Part shown: positions 20,987-31,117 of the stretch, one piece after another
Layout of the letters: every line of letters begins with the position of its first letter
Position numbering within the stretch: the first letter of the stretch is position 1
Origin: Nitrosomonas aestuarii
GTDB taxonomy: Bacteria > Pseudomonadota > Gammaproteobacteria > Burkholderiales > Nitrosomonadaceae
Length of the DNA stretch: 64,000 nt
NCBI RefSeq assembly: GCF_003046585.1
Contig: NZ_QAAE01000003.1
Coordinates: 239,921 to 303,920, forward strand
Direction of reading: 5' to 3'
Position numbers and translations under genes: made by a program
The notes under the pieces: generated by a model
What the model was told of the DNA's origin: nothing
What the model saw: only the letters and a program-made list of their open reading frames with translations
Database searches by the model: none

Positions 20987-21070
20987 CGTTTCGCGACTGA
21001 AACCTGCGTATAGCTGGAGAAGAATAATTGTTATGTCATTATCCAAACACTGGACTCACGGAGTATTGGT

Positions 21071-22591
21071 ATGTGTGGAATTTTAGGTATTGTTGCAAAA
21101 TCACCGGCTAATCAGTTGCTTTATGATGGCTTACTCATGTTACAGCATCGTGGACAAGATGCTGGCGGCATTGTAACAGCGCAAGGAAACACTTTTCATA
21201 TGCATAAGGGGCTGGGCATGGTGCGTGATGTTTTTCGTACCCGAAACATGCGCGCATTACTGGGTAATATGGGAATAGGGCATGTACGTTATCCAACAGC
21301 AGGATCATCTCAATCACCTGCAGAAGCCCAGCCCTTTTATGTGAATTCCCCTTTTGGCATTGTATTGAGCCATAATGGCAATCTCACTAATGCAGACAAA
21401 CTTAATCAGGAATTATTTCAAACGGATTTGCGTCATGTCAATACTCACTCGGATTCTGAAGTATTATTGAATGTGTTGGCACATGAATTACAGGAAAGCA
21501 CGGGTAATTGCCATCTTGATCCTGCCGCGATTTTTGCAGCAGTCAGTGGAGTGCATCAGCGTTGTGAAGGTGCCTATGCAGTTGTTGCGATGATTGCCGG
21601 TTATGGCCTGTTGGCTTTTCGCGATCCTTGCGGTATTCGCCCATTGGTGTTTGGCACAATAGAAACTGAAAAAGGAAAAGAATTTCTGGTCGCTTCTGAA
21701 AGTGTTGCTTTGGATACCCTTGGATTTCAACTGATACGTGACATTGCGCCCGGCGAAGCTATTTTTATTGATGATAAAGGGAATTTTTACAGTAAACAAT
21801 GTGCTGACAAAACAGTCCTGAATCCATGTATTTTCGAATATGTTTATCTGGCGCGGCCCGATTCCGTGATAGATGGAGTTTCTGTTTATGAAACAAGATT
21901 AAATATGGGCAGATCTTTGGCTCAAAAAATTACACAATCCATGGACAATCTGGATATTGATGTCGTTATTCCCATACCTGATTCTAGTCGTCCAAGCGCA
22001 TTACAGCTGGCCAATCAATTGGGTGTGGAGTTTCGCGAGGGATTTATTAAGAATCGTTACGTTGGACGGACATTTATTATGCCAGGACAACAGCAACGCA
22101 GAAAATCTGTGCGTCAGAAACTTAATGCAATGAGTATCGAGTTTAAGGGAAAAAATGTATTACTGGTTGATGACTCAATTGTACGTGGGACAACAAGCCG
22201 TGAAATTGTACAGATGGCCCGTGATGCAGGTGCTAATAAAATTTATTTTGCTTCGGCATCACCACCGGTACGTTTCCCGAATGTCTATGGAATAGATATG
22301 CCAACCCGACAGGAGCTAATTGCAACTGAACGTGACACTGATGAAATCTGCCGTGAAATAGGTGCTGATTATTTGATTTTTCAAGATTTGGAAGCGTTGA
22401 CACTAGCTGTGTCAAAAGTAAATCCTGCGTTATCCCGTTTTGAAACTTCCTGTTTTAATGGCGACTATATCGCTGGAAATGTAACCCCTGAATATTTAAA
22501 TACTTTGGAAGCAAAAAGAAACGCCAAACAGACTGTTTCACGATCGGCGTCAAAAACACAGCTTGATTTAAGCCTTGCTGTGTCTGATTAA
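21071..22591 (+). CDS. purF: PurF, amidophosphoribosyltransferase
   Basis: 506 residues. Starts MCGILGIV, giving the N-terminal nucleophile Cys after Met removal (class II glutaminase). Glutaminase motifs [12 protein letters not shown] and [10 protein letters not shown]. The phosphoribosyltransferase PRPP loop is [20 protein letters not shown]. First committed step of purine synthesis. A terminator-like hairpin follows directly. Confidence 0.97.
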   Translation: MCGILGIVAKSPANQLLYDGLLMLQHRGQDAGGIVTAQGNTFHMHKGLGMVRDVFRTRNMRALLGNMGIGHVRYPTAGSSQSPAEAQPFYVNSPFGIVLSHNGNLTNADKLNQELFQTDLRHVNTHSDSEVLLNVLAHELQESTGNCHLDPAAIFAAVSGVHQRCEGAYAVVAMIAGYGLLAFRDPCGIRPLVFGTIETEKGKEFLVASESVALDTLGFQLIRDIAPGEAIFIDDKGNFYSKQCADKTVLNPCIFEYVYLARPDSVIDGVSVYETRLNMGRSLAQKITQSMDNLDIDVVIPIPDSSRPSALQLANQLGVEFREGFIKNRYVGRTFIMPGQQQRRKSVRQKLNAMSIEFKGKNVLLVDDSIVRGTTSREIVQMARDAGANKIYFASASPPVRFPNVYGIDMPTRQELIATERDTDEICREIGADYLIFQDLEALTLAVSKVNPALSRFETSCFNGDYIAGNVTPEYLNTLEAKRNAKQTVSRSASKTQLDLSLAVSD

Positions 22592-22627
22592 ATGACAGTA
22601 CCATTACAGCACATACTGTCATTTTTC
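22591..22627 (+). terminator. Rho-independent terminator after purF
   Basis: Stem AATGACAGTA / TACTGTCATT (22591-22600 with 22614-22623), a 13-base loop and a TTTTTCTTC tail. It starts on the last base of the purF stop codon. Confidence 0.72.
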
Positions 22628-22662
22628 TTCTATTCAAGTTTCTTCTGGAGTAATTGTTAAAA

Positions 22663-23838
22663 ATGCCTGATCAACTCAAACCTGAAACGCTTGCACTGCG
22701 AACAGGTATTCATCGCAGCCAGTTTAACGAACATTCTGAGGCTATTTATTTAACTTCCAGTTTTGTTTTTGATAATGCGACACAGGCTGCTGCCCGGTTT
22801 TCCGGTGAAGAGTCCGGTAACATTTATTCGCGATTTACCAATCCAACCGTAACAGCATTGGAAGAACGTCTTGCTGCTATGGAAGGTGCGGAAACGTGTG
22901 TTGCTACATCATCTGGCATGTCTGCGATTCTGGCATGTGTAATGGGCTTGTTATCAGCAGGTGACCATATAGTCGCATCACAGAGCTTATTTGGCGCTAC
23001 TGTTAATTTATTTAATAATATCCTGAAAAAATTTGGTGTTGAAACAACATTTGTCTCTGCGACTGATGTCGGAATGTGGGAAGCGGCAGTCAAGCCAAAC
23101 ACCAAACTTTTCTTCCTTGAAACGCCTTCTAATCCATTAACAGAAGTCTCTGACATCTCTGAGCTGGCAAAAGTGGCTAAAAATGCAGGTGTATGGCTTG
23201 CAGTTGATAATTGTTTCTGCACCCCCGTTCTGCAAAAACCTCTCGCTTTAGGTGCGGACATTGTAATACATTCAGCTACCAAATATCTGGATGGACAAGG
23301 CAGAGTGCTGGGCGGAGCCGTTCTAGGTAATCGGGAACTGATGATGGAAGGGGGGGTTTATGGTTTTTTGCGTACCGCAGGTCCCACATTGAGTGCTTTT
23401 AACGCCTGGGTTATCCTGAAAGGCTTGGAAACACTTAAAGTTCGCATGGATGCACATTCGCGAAACGCTCTACAAATTGCGCAATGGCTGGAAGCACACC
23501 CTAATGTCAATCGGGTTTTCTATCCCGGTCTGCCATCGCACCCACAATACAAGCTCGCTAATAGACAGCAAAATACAGGTGGTGGTATTGTAACGTTTGA
23601 AATCAAAGGGGATAGAGCAGCCGCTTGGCGCGTGATAGATCAAACTCAATTAATTTCAATAACTGCAAACCTGGGCGATGCTAAAACCACGATAACACAC
23701 CCGGCATCGACCACACATGGACGAATCAGTCAGGAAGCACGTGATGCTGCAGGCATTACCGACGGTCTTTTGCGAATCGCAGTTGGTCTTGAGGCTGTGG
23801 AGGATATTCAGGCCGATCTGGCAACCGGTTTAGGATAA
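22663..23838 (+). CDS. metZ: MetZ, O-succinylhomoserine sulfhydrylase
   Basis: 391 residues from ATG 22663. GGAG lies 12 bases upstream; a TTG at 22654 is too close to it. Cys/Met-metabolism PLP enzyme. PLP lysine in VIHSATKYLDGQGR (a glycine-glutamine-glycine after the lysine, typical of MetZ). Other family motifs are YSRFTNPTVTALEERLAAMEGAE and the C-terminal SLGD/NLGDAKTTITHPASTTH. It makes homocysteine directly from sulfide. The purF-metZ order supports MetZ rather than MetB or MetY. Confidence 0.94.
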   Translation: MPDQLKPETLALRTGIHRSQFNEHSEAIYLTSSFVFDNATQAAARFSGEESGNIYSRFTNPTVTALEERLAAMEGAETCVATSSGMSAILACVMGLLSAGDHIVASQSLFGATVNLFNNILKKFGVETTFVSATDVGMWEAAVKPNTKLFFLETPSNPLTEVSDISELAKVAKNAGVWLAVDNCFCTPVLQKPLALGADIVIHSATKYLDGQGRVLGGAVLGNRELMMEGGVYGFLRTAGPTLSAFNAWVILKGLETLKVRMDAHSRNALQIAQWLEAHPNVNRVFYPGLPSHPQYKLANRQQNTGGGIVTFEIKGDRAAAWRVIDQTQLISITANLGDAKTTITHPASTTHGRISQEARDAAGITDGLLRIAVGLEAVEDIQADLATGLG

Positions 23839-23916
23839 AATAGAAATCGGACAATAAAAATCAATTACCTATTACCAATTGCAAGACCGGCTTGTTGTTT
23901 ACATGAAGCTGAATAT

Positions 23917-24408
23917 CTAAATAACCTCAGCTTTCTCAATAATAACGTCTTCAAGCGGAACATTCTGGTGTCCGCTGCGATCGCCGGTCTTTACTTTCCT
24001 GATTTTATCAACCACGTCCTGTCCTTCAACAACTTTGCCAAAAACACAATATCCAAATCCTTGTGTGGTAGGCTCTTTGTGGTTGAGAAACCCGTTACTG
24101 GCGACATTAATAAAGAATTGTGAAGTTGCTGAGTGAACATCAGCGGTTCTGGCCATGGCAATGGTATAGATATCATTCTTCAAACCATTGGCGGCTTCAT
24201 TCTGAATGGGGGGTTGCGTTTGTTTCTGCTTCATACCCGGCTCATAACCGCCGCCTTGAACCATAAAGTCATCGATCACACGATGAAAAATGGTGTTGTC
24301 ATAAAATCCACTTGTAACGTAGTTTAGAAAATTTTGTACCGTTTCAGGTGCTTTGTCGCTATTGAGCTCTAGCGTGATATCACCAAAATTGGTGGTTAGT
24401 TTGATCAT
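23917..24408 (-). CDS. ppiB: PpiB, cytoplasmic peptidyl-prolyl cis-trans isomerase
   Basis: 163 residues, no signal peptide. Cyclophilin fold with catalytic [14 protein letters not shown] and TSQFFINV, plus the active-site tryptophan replaced by FGYCVFGKV as in bacterial PpiB. Downstream of the exported paralog by 12 bases, in the same direction. Confidence 0.94.
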   Translation of the reverse strand: MIKLTTNFGDITLELNSDKAPETVQNFLNYVTSGFYDNTIFHRVIDDFMVQGGGYEPGMKQKQTQPPIQNEAANGLKNDIYTIAMARTADVHSATSQFFINVASNGFLNHKEPTTQGFGYCVFGKVVEGQDVVDKIRKVKTGDRSGHQNVPLEDVIIEKAEVI

Positions 24409-24420
24409 AAAAATTACCTA

Positions 24421-25017
24421 TTATTGATTATTTTCTGTGGCGGATGATAGCACTGAAATATCTTCAATGATAATCATATTTCTGGGAACATCACCCGGGA
24501 AAGGCCCACCAGATCCAGTGGGTGTTTTGGCAATTTGATTCACGATTTCCATGCCATCAATTACCTTGCCGAAAACGGTATAGCCATAACCTCTTGGATG
24601 TGGCGCAGTAAAATTAAGAAACGTATTATTAGCAACATTAATAAAAAACTGTGCTGTTGCCGAGTGTGGGTCGGATGTACGTGCCATCGCTATCGTACCA
24701 ACTTCATTCTTAAGGCCATTATTGGCTTCATTTTCAACTGGAGCATGCGTAGATTTTTGGTGAAATGATGTGTCAAAACCACCGCCCTGAACCATGAAAT
24801 TGGAGATCACACGATGGAATATCGTATTTTTATAAAACCCCTCTTCAACGTAGCGCAGAAAATTGTCAACTGTTTTGGGTGCTTTTTCAGGATAAAGCTC
24901 AAGCGTGACAGTACCCTGGTTTGTTTTTATCATCACTTGTGGATTAGCTGCATAACTTGTTGTACTACAAAAAATAAAAAAAACGAAGACGGATATTATA
25001 GATTGAATAATACGCAT
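24421..25017 (-). CDS. ppiA: PpiA-type periplasmic peptidyl-prolyl cis-trans isomerase
   Basis: 198 residues. N-terminal signal peptide (MRIIQSIISVFVFFIFCSTTSYA, cleavage after AYA-like site around residue 24), then a cyclophilin domain with FHRVISNFMVQGGGFD and TAQFFINVANN. Strongly alike to the adjacent ppiB, so the pair probably arose by duplication with gain of an export signal. Folding helper for periplasmic proteins. Confidence 0.93.
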   Translation of the reverse strand: MRIIQSIISVFVFFIFCSTTSYAANPQVMIKTNQGTVTLELYPEKAPKTVDNFLRYVEEGFYKNTIFHRVISNFMVQGGGFDTSFHQKSTHAPVENEANNGLKNEVGTIAMARTSDPHSATAQFFINVANNTFLNFTAPHPRGYGYTVFGKVIDGMEIVNQIAKTPTGSGGPFPGDVPRNMIIIEDISVLSSATENNQ

Positions 25018-25160
25018 TGGATTCCTTGATGAATTGTTTGTTAACGAGGAATTAACGATTACTTGTTATGTTATACTCCTCAGGTTTTTTTGATTAAATT
25101 CAGTGCATTCAGGATTCTATCAAGAAGATAGACATTTCTACAATCATAACTAATTTTTGC

Positions 25161-26543
25161 ATGTTAAAAATTTATAATACGCTCACTCGTGATAAACAAA
25201 ATTTTGTACCCCTGGCACCCGGAAAAGTAAAAATTTATGTTTGTGGCATGACCGTATACGACTTTTGCCATCTGGGTCATGCACGCGTTTTGGTCGTCTT
25301 TGATATGGTCACCCGTTGGCTGAAGGCATGTGGATTTGAAGTCATTTATGTACGGAATGTTACTGATATTGATGATAAAATTATTAAACGTGCGCTCGCT
25401 AACAAGGAAACAATCGAGTCGCTGACAAATCGCTTTATCCACGCAATGGAAGAAGATGCCGCAGCATTAAGTGTTGATCGGCCGACATATGAACCGCGTG
25501 CAACTCAATATGTAGAAAACATGATTGTCATGATTGATACATTAGTCAAAAAATCACTGGCATATAAAGCGGACAATGGTGACGTATATTATGCTGTTCA
25601 TAATTTTCCAGGTTATGGGAAATTATCCGGCAAATCACTGGTTGATTTGCGAGCAGGTGAGCGTATTGAAATTGATGCCAATAAAAAAGATCCGCTTGAC
25701 TTTGTCTTATGGAAATCAGCCAAACCTGGAGAACCTTACTGGAATTCACCCTGGGGCAAAGGTCGCCCTGGCTGGCATATTGAATGTTCAGCGATGAGTG
25801 AGCAATTTCTGGGTGAACACTTTGATATTCATGGAGGTGGACAGGATTTGCAATTCCCACACCATGAAAACGAAATCGCTCAAAGTGAAGGCGCACATGA
25901 TCATCCTTTTGTTAATTACTGGATGCATAATGGTTTTGTACGTGTTGACAGTGAGAAGATGTCTAAGTCACTGGGAAATTTTTTTACCGTTAGAGAAATT
26001 CTAAAAAGCTACCAGCCTGAAGTTGTACGCTTTTTTATTCTACGTGCACATTATCGCAGTCCATTGAATTATTCCGATCAGCATTTAAAAGATGCCAAAC
26101 TTGCACTGGATCGTTTATATATTGCTTTAAAAGATATTGAAGTAGCGAATAATAATGATATAGACTGGACAAATGAACATGCATCAAGATTCATGACGGC
26201 AATGAATGACGACTTCAATACGCCTGAGGCCATTGCTGTGTTATTTGAACTTGCCGGTAGAGTTAACAAAACACAATCTGTTGAAAGCGCATCGTTGCTT
26301 AAATCACTCGGTAAAGTATTGGGTTTATTGCAACAAACGCCACAATTCTATCTACAGAACAGTTCAGTCGAAACATCGGAAGAAGAAATTTCACCCGACA
26401 AAATAGAGCAGTTGATTCAAGAGCGTCTGGAAGCACGTAAAACTGGTCGTTATTCAGAAGCCGATACAATACGCCAGAATCTCTTTAATTCGGGTATCAT
26501 TCTTGAAGATGGGCCACAAGGTACCACCTGGAGACGAAATTAA
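25161..26543 (+). CDS. cysS: CysS, cysteinyl-tRNA synthetase
   Basis: 460 residues. Class I synthetase. Zinc cysteine C28 in [13 protein letters not shown]-type motif HLGHAR at about 37-42, WHIECSAMS and the second zinc site, [20 protein letters not shown], and KMSKS at about 265-269 (EKMSKSLGN). Divergent from ppiA. Confidence 0.98.
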   Translation: MLKIYNTLTRDKQNFVPLAPGKVKIYVCGMTVYDFCHLGHARVLVVFDMVTRWLKACGFEVIYVRNVTDIDDKIIKRALANKETIESLTNRFIHAMEEDAAALSVDRPTYEPRATQYVENMIVMIDTLVKKSLAYKADNGDVYYAVHNFPGYGKLSGKSLVDLRAGERIEIDANKKDPLDFVLWKSAKPGEPYWNSPWGKGRPGWHIECSAMSEQFLGEHFDIHGGGQDLQFPHHENEIAQSEGAHDHPFVNYWMHNGFVRVDSEKMSKSLGNFFTVREILKSYQPEVVRFFILRAHYRSPLNYSDQHLKDAKLALDRLYIALKDIEVANNNDIDWTNEHASRFMTAMNDDFNTPEAIAVLFELAGRVNKTQSVESASLLKSLGKVLGLLQQTPQFYLQNSSVETSEEEISPDKIEQLIQERLEARKTGRYSEADTIRQNLFNSGIILEDGPQGTTWRRN

Positions 26544-26598
26544 GAATTCTATATTTTTAACTTCATAATATCCACAACATATACTGTGGAACATTGAG

Positions 26599-27357
26599 CT
26601 AAATACGCCAAATGTATAAGGTGGAGCCGGAGAAATCATTCAATCTGATACTTTTTTCGGGTGTTACACCCGGAATCATGAATGTGTTGCTGATAAAAAT
26701 ACTGCCAGGTTGCATTTCGCGACAGACCTTTTCCCATATTGATTTCATGGGCACTGGAGACAGATAGGCATAAACGACATCATATTGAGAAAGATTCTGC
26801 TTCCACAGATCACCCCATTGAACTTTACAACCAGATTTTTTGAATAAATTTCTTACTTTACCGATTAAATACGGCAATAGCGCAGCCTCTATGCCGTAAA
26901 ATGCGCCATTGGCATGTGTTTTATTGAGTCTGCTGAGTAATCCTCCGCAGCCGCACCCAAGGTCTATAAAAGTAAACTCTTTATTGAGGGGTAAGAATAA
27001 CGTCAAAGCGACTGTAACTTCATTGCTGGAGAGATACAAAGGTACTTGCGTCTGGTATGTTTTACCATAAATCAATACAAGTAAACAAAAACCAAGGCCA
27101 AACCAATACGGGGATAACCCAATTGAAAGTGTAGCTATAACAGCCGGCATGAAACTCAATTGTATTGGAATCCACCAAGTGGCCATTTTAAAGAGGTAGC
27201 TGAAGATGGCGGCCACAATACCATGTAATATGGCCCATTCAAGAATGCCAGCAGACGGAAATGTGACCATTAAAGGTAAAATCATTGTTAAGGCCACCAG
27301 CTGGGCCACAAATGCTATCAGTACTGGCAAACGGCTATTGAATTTACCTTTTTTCAT
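26599..27357 (-). CDS. Membrane-anchored class I methyltransferase
   Basis: 252 residues. The N-terminal 100 residues form about four hydrophobic helices (residues about 10-30, 38-56, 65-80, 83-98). The cytoplasmic C-terminal half is a Rossmann methyltransferase. Motif I is FIDLGCGCGGLLSRL at about 135-150, then YGIEAALLPYLI and a VVYAYLSPVPM motif near residue 200, close to the LFP/LSP pattern of the FAM173/ATPSC-KMT-type lysine methyltransferases. The substrate is unknown. It is convergent with cysS and separated from motB by 29 bases in the same direction. A small TCCACA...TGTGGA hairpin at 26570-26588 lies between it and cysS. Confidence 0.75.
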   Translation of the reverse strand: MKKGKFNSRLPVLIAFVAQLVALTMILPLMVTFPSAGILEWAILHGIVAAIFSYLFKMATWWIPIQLSFMPAVIATLSIGLSPYWFGLGFCLLVLIYGKTYQTQVPLYLSSNEVTVALTLFLPLNKEFTFIDLGCGCGGLLSRLNKTHANGAFYGIEAALLPYLIGKVRNLFKKSGCKVQWGDLWKQNLSQYDVVYAYLSPVPMKSIWEKVCREMQPGSIFISNTFMIPGVTPEKSIRLNDFSGSTLYIWRI

Positions 27358-27386
27358 TTAACGGCCTTCTTCCAATGTAAGAATGA

Positions 27387-28319
27387 TCAGTTAACAGAAT
27401 CCGGTGCTGTCAGCGCATTGATTTCTGTTTGATTTCTTACATTAACTATTTCGCTTTCCTGGGTAATTGCATTTTCGGCTTTTTTATTCATTACGATGAT
27501 ACTGATGCGACGGTTGATTGGATTGAAAGGATTTTCCTTGTCAAATAGTACTGCCGACGATAGTCCGACAACACGCAATACTTTTTCACCTTCCATGCCC
27601 CCAGCAATCAGCTCTCTGCGAGAGGCATTGGCGCGATCAGCCGATAACTCCCAGTTACTGTAACCTTTATCTCCGGAAGGATAAGGAGTTGCATCGGTAT
27701 GACCTGAAAGACTGATTTTATTGGGCACATCATTCAGTGTTCTTCCAATCTCTTGAAGGATGACCCTGGTATAAGATTGTAATTCAGCCCGTCCACTGGA
27801 AAACATAGGGCGGTTTAATTCATCCACAATCTGAATCCGTAATCCTTCCGTGGTAATATCTAGTAATAACTGATTTTTAAATTTCCTTAATATTGGATTG
27901 GCGTCGATTGCAGCTTCGATTTTCTTTTTTAATTTGTTAAGGCGCAACATTTCTATACGTTCTTGTTCGGCCTGCGCAGCTTTAAGATCAAGTATCTTCT
28001 TTTCAGTAACAGCCTCGCCTTTTTTAACTTGGCCCGTACTGTATGTCAGATCAGTACCACCACCCTTTATAATACTGGTTGCGTCACCAACGTTGGCACC
28101 GCCAAACATAGCAAGTTTCAATGGCGTTTTGAAATATTCAGCAATGCCTTCTAAATCACCCTGTGAAGCGGATCCTAGTAACCACATCAACAGAAAGAAT
28201 GCCATCATTGCAGTCACAAAGTCGGCATAGGCAATTTTCCATGCGCCGCCGTGATGACCACCCGCAACTTTTTTAATACGCTTGATAACGATGGGACGTT
28301 GCGAAAGATCGTCAGCCAT
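27387..28319 (-). CDS. motB: MotB, flagellar motor stator protein
   Basis: 310 residues. Basic cytoplasmic tail, then one transmembrane helix with the proton-carrying aspartate (AYADFVTAMMAFFLLMWLLGS, D33). A plug and linker follow. The periplasmic OmpA-like peptidoglycan-binding domain covers about 155-280 (LSGHTDATPYPSG, NWELSADRANASRREL, NRRISIIVMN). Forms the stator with MotA. 56 bases downstream of motA. Confidence 0.96.
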   Translation of the reverse strand: MADDLSQRPIVIKRIKKVAGGHHGGAWKIAYADFVTAMMAFFLLMWLLGSASQGDLEGIAEYFKTPLKLAMFGGANVGDATSIIKGGGTDLTYSTGQVKKGEAVTEKKILDLKAAQAEQERIEMLRLNKLKKKIEAAIDANPILRKFKNQLLLDITTEGLRIQIVDELNRPMFSSGRAELQSYTRVILQEIGRTLNDVPNKISLSGHTDATPYPSGDKGYSNWELSADRANASRRELIAGGMEGEKVLRVVGLSSAVLFDKENPFNPINRRISIIVMNKKAENAITQESEIVNVRNQTEINALTAPDSVN

Positions 28320-28375
28320 AAATATACCTCGTTAAGTCTTATTGTTAATCTTTTGTCTTAATTCCAAAGTGGAAC

Positions 28376-29236
28376 TTAGTCTCCTTTGCTCTTCTTCACA
28401 TGTTCCTCCAGTTCTAGAAATGAAGGGCGCTCCGTGGAAAACAATACTTTTCTTCCGAATTCCACCGCCAGTACAGGTGAATATCCATTCAGGTTAGCAA
28501 GCAATGTAATCTTGATACACTCAAGCAGTTTGCTTGATTCGTGCAATTGATGTTCAAGTTTTCCAGCCAGTGGACTGACAAAACCATACGCCAGCAAAAT
28601 ACCTAAAAAAGTACCTACTAATGCAGCAGCAATCAGAACACCCAATTCAGCCGGTGGTAAATGGACAGATTCCATGGTGTGCACGACGCCCATAACTGCA
28701 GCGATAATGCCAAAAGCCGGTAAACCGTCACCCATTTTGGCAACACTATGTATCGGAACAGTACCTTCCTGATGATGTGTTTCCAATTCACTATCCATTA
28801 AATTTTCAATTTCCAGAGCATTTAAGTTGCCACCGACCATCAAGCGCAAATAATCGGTAATGAATTCTGTTACATGATGGTCGGCCAGAATGGTAGGATA
28901 TTTTGTAAAAATCGGACTATTATTCGGATCATCAACATCTGCTTCAATTGACATTAAACCTTCTTTACGTATTTTCCCCAGAATCTCATAAAGTAATGTC
29001 ATGAGCTCCATATAAACCGCTTTGGTATATTTTGAACTTTTGAAAACACTCGGCAAGCCTTTCATGGTGGCTTTGATTGCTTTACCAGAATTGCCGACAA
29101 CAAAAGCTCCGAATGCTCCACCGCCAATCATCAACACCTCGACTGGCTGCCATAATGAAGCCAAATGGCCTCCTGCAAGCGCGAATCCACCAAAAACAGA
29201 TAAAATGATAATAACGTAACCGACAATAACTAACAT
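28376..29236 (-). CDS. motA: MotA, flagellar motor stator protein
   Basis: 286 residues with four transmembrane helices (about 2-20, 33-50, 170-190, 200-222). Cytoplasmic loop residues RKEGLMSIEADVDDPNNSP and the PAFGIIAAVMGVVHTM segment are MotA hallmarks. The ion channel is of the proton type. No other flagellar gene is in the window, so this is a split motAB locus. Confidence 0.97.
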   Translation of the reverse strand: MLVIVGYVIIILSVFGGFALAGGHLASLWQPVEVLMIGGGAFGAFVVGNSGKAIKATMKGLPSVFKSSKYTKAVYMELMTLLYEILGKIRKEGLMSIEADVDDPNNSPIFTKYPTILADHHVTEFITDYLRLMVGGNLNALEIENLMDSELETHHQEGTVPIHSVAKMGDGLPAFGIIAAVMGVVHTMESVHLPPAELGVLIAAALVGTFLGILLAYGFVSPLAGKLEHQLHESSKLLECIKITLLANLNGYSPVLAVEFGRKVLFSTERPSFLELEEHVKKSKGD

Positions 29237-29725
29237 TGTAAAAAGTCCCTAGGAGTAAATTAAATAGTCATTTGGTTTAATAAATTTAGCAAAAGTTAAC
29301 ATATACATATAAATATAAAGATGTGAGAAAACGCGAAATTAGCCCGTATTTCTGCCGTCACTTTTTGTCGCCAATAAAACTAAATATTAATCATTGTGTT
29401 GCAATATTTGTATCACACCGCAATAACATTACAATATTGAAAAACGGTGTCTGCTTTCAAACAAAATAAGTGATAATGCGCGGACACACGGATTCTCTCG
29501 AGTGAAAATGCGTGAGGTGTTAGGTAGCCTAATACTTGCTATCAGAATCAATTCTTTTACCCTTCCAACGCTTTTTTCTTTATTGGCTAGCCAATAACTT
29601 GGCTTTATCTGTAGAATGATTAGAATCAAAGATGTCATGAATCTTATGGTGATACTGGCCATAAGATTTTTCATGTTTCTATTATTTTTTAACCGATTCA
29701 TTTATTGTTTATTTGGGCGTTACTC
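29237..29725. other. Divergent intergenic region motA / sdaA
   Basis: About 490 bases between two divergent genes. AT-rich with no convincing ORF. A TAAA-N15-GACTATTT upstream of motA matches the flagellar sigma-28 pattern only in part (four of eight in the -10), so I do not call it. Promoters for both genes should lie here. Confidence 0.4.
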
Positions 29726-31105
29726 ATGTTCATCAGTGTTCTTGATCTTTTCAAAATTGGCGTAGGCCCTTCCAGCTCCCATACTATGGGACCGATGGTA
29801 GCTGCAAAGGACTTTCGTCGTCGTTGTAAGGCATTTATTAACGATCATAAAAATACGCAGCCACTCCAATTGCGCTGTACCCTTAAGGGATCCTTGGCAT
29901 TTACCGGTAAGGGCCATGCGACCGATCGTGCGGTGATTCTGGGACTGAATGATTACACACCGCAGGAGCTTGCTAAAGAAGATGTAAACAAGCTGGTTGA
30001 CGATCTTTCGCAGCGTGACACGCTAAAACTCGATAATACACATTCGATTCTGTTCTCTCCAACGGATGGTATTATTTTTGATCGTGGAGACCCATTGCCT
30101 GAGCATCCTAATGGAATGATTTTTCAACTCATGGATGCGACTGGTAAAACGGTTCTGACGGAAACCTATTTCTCAATTGGCGGTGGATTTATCACAACAT
30201 TAGCCGAGATCAATCAACTTGTTGCGCCGCTTAAAATGGAAGCGAAACAATCTTGTGCCTATCCATTTGAAAATGCAAACCAAATGATGAAAATGTCAGC
30301 CGATAGTAAATTATCCGTTGCTGCTATGAAACGCTGTAATGAAGCGGAACGTATCAGCGAGGATAAATTGAACGCCGGGCTTGATGCGATCCGTGATGCG
30401 ATGTATACATGTATTCAGAATGGCCTGGAAGCCGAAGGTCGCTTACCGGGTGGGTTAAATGTACAGCGGCGCGCTAAATCCTTGTATCGCCAATTACAGA
30501 ATAATCCGCAGCACGCAAACTTAAATGACTGGTTATGTGCTTACGCCATGGCTGTTAATGAAGAAAATGCGGCAGGCCATATGGTCGTTACAGCACCGAC
30601 CAACGGAGCGGCTGGTGTTATTCCCGCAGTTATTTTTTATGCGGTCACACATGAAGGTGCCACAAACGATCAGGTACGGGATTTTCTATTGGTGGCCGCA
30701 GCAGTAGGGGGGTTAATCAAACATAACAGCTCCATTTCAGGTGCAGAAGTGGGTTGTCAAGGTGAAGTAGGTTCAGCCTCAGCCATGGCAGCGGCGGGAC
30801 TTTGTGCAATAAAAGGCGGCACTACCGAACAGATTGAAAACGCTGCAGAAATTGCATTGGAGCATCATCTTGGGATGACTTGTGATCCGGTCGGCAGCCT
30901 TGTTCAGGTACCATGTATAGAGCGTAATGGTTTTGGTGCGATTAAAGCTTATACGGCTGCATCACTGGCAATCCGGGGTGACGGCCAGCATTTTATGTCA
31001 TTAGACAACTGCATTGCCGCGATGAAACAGACAGGCTTGGAAATGTCAGTGAAATACAAGGAAACATCACTGGGTGGTTTGGCAGTCAGTATTACAGAAT
31101 GCTAG
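29726..31105 (+). CDS. sdaA: L-serine ammonia-lyase (L-serine dehydratase)
   Basis: 459 residues from ATG 29726, chosen because it aligns with the family N-terminus ([22 protein letters not shown]); the frame is open seven codons further. Single-chain Fe-S enzyme with both beta and alpha domains. Cysteines for the 4Fe-4S cluster are seen in [22 protein letters not shown] and [18 protein letters not shown]. Converts serine to pyruvate and ammonia. Convergent with the DUF3422 gene with only 12 bases between. Confidence 0.95.
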   Translation: MFISVLDLFKIGVGPSSSHTMGPMVAAKDFRRRCKAFINDHKNTQPLQLRCTLKGSLAFTGKGHATDRAVILGLNDYTPQELAKEDVNKLVDDLSQRDTLKLDNTHSILFSPTDGIIFDRGDPLPEHPNGMIFQLMDATGKTVLTETYFSIGGGFITTLAEINQLVAPLKMEAKQSCAYPFENANQMMKMSADSKLSVAAMKRCNEAERISEDKLNAGLDAIRDAMYTCIQNGLEAEGRLPGGLNVQRRAKSLYRQLQNNPQHANLNDWLCAYAMAVNEENAAGHMVVTAPTNGAAGVIPAVIFYAVTHEGATNDQVRDFLLVAAAVGGLIKHNSSISGAEVGCQGEVGSASAMAAAGLCAIKGGTTEQIENAAEIALEHHLGMTCDPVGSLVQVPCIERNGFGAIKAYTAASLAIRGDGQHFMSLDNCIAAMKQTGLEMSVKYKETSLGGLAVSITEC

Positions 31106-31117
31106 TGACCGCATGAG

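Noticed and set aside
29429..29701. Minus-strand ORF of 90 codons between motA and sdaA
   Set aside because: Basic, low-information translation in an AT-rich promoter region, with no start context.
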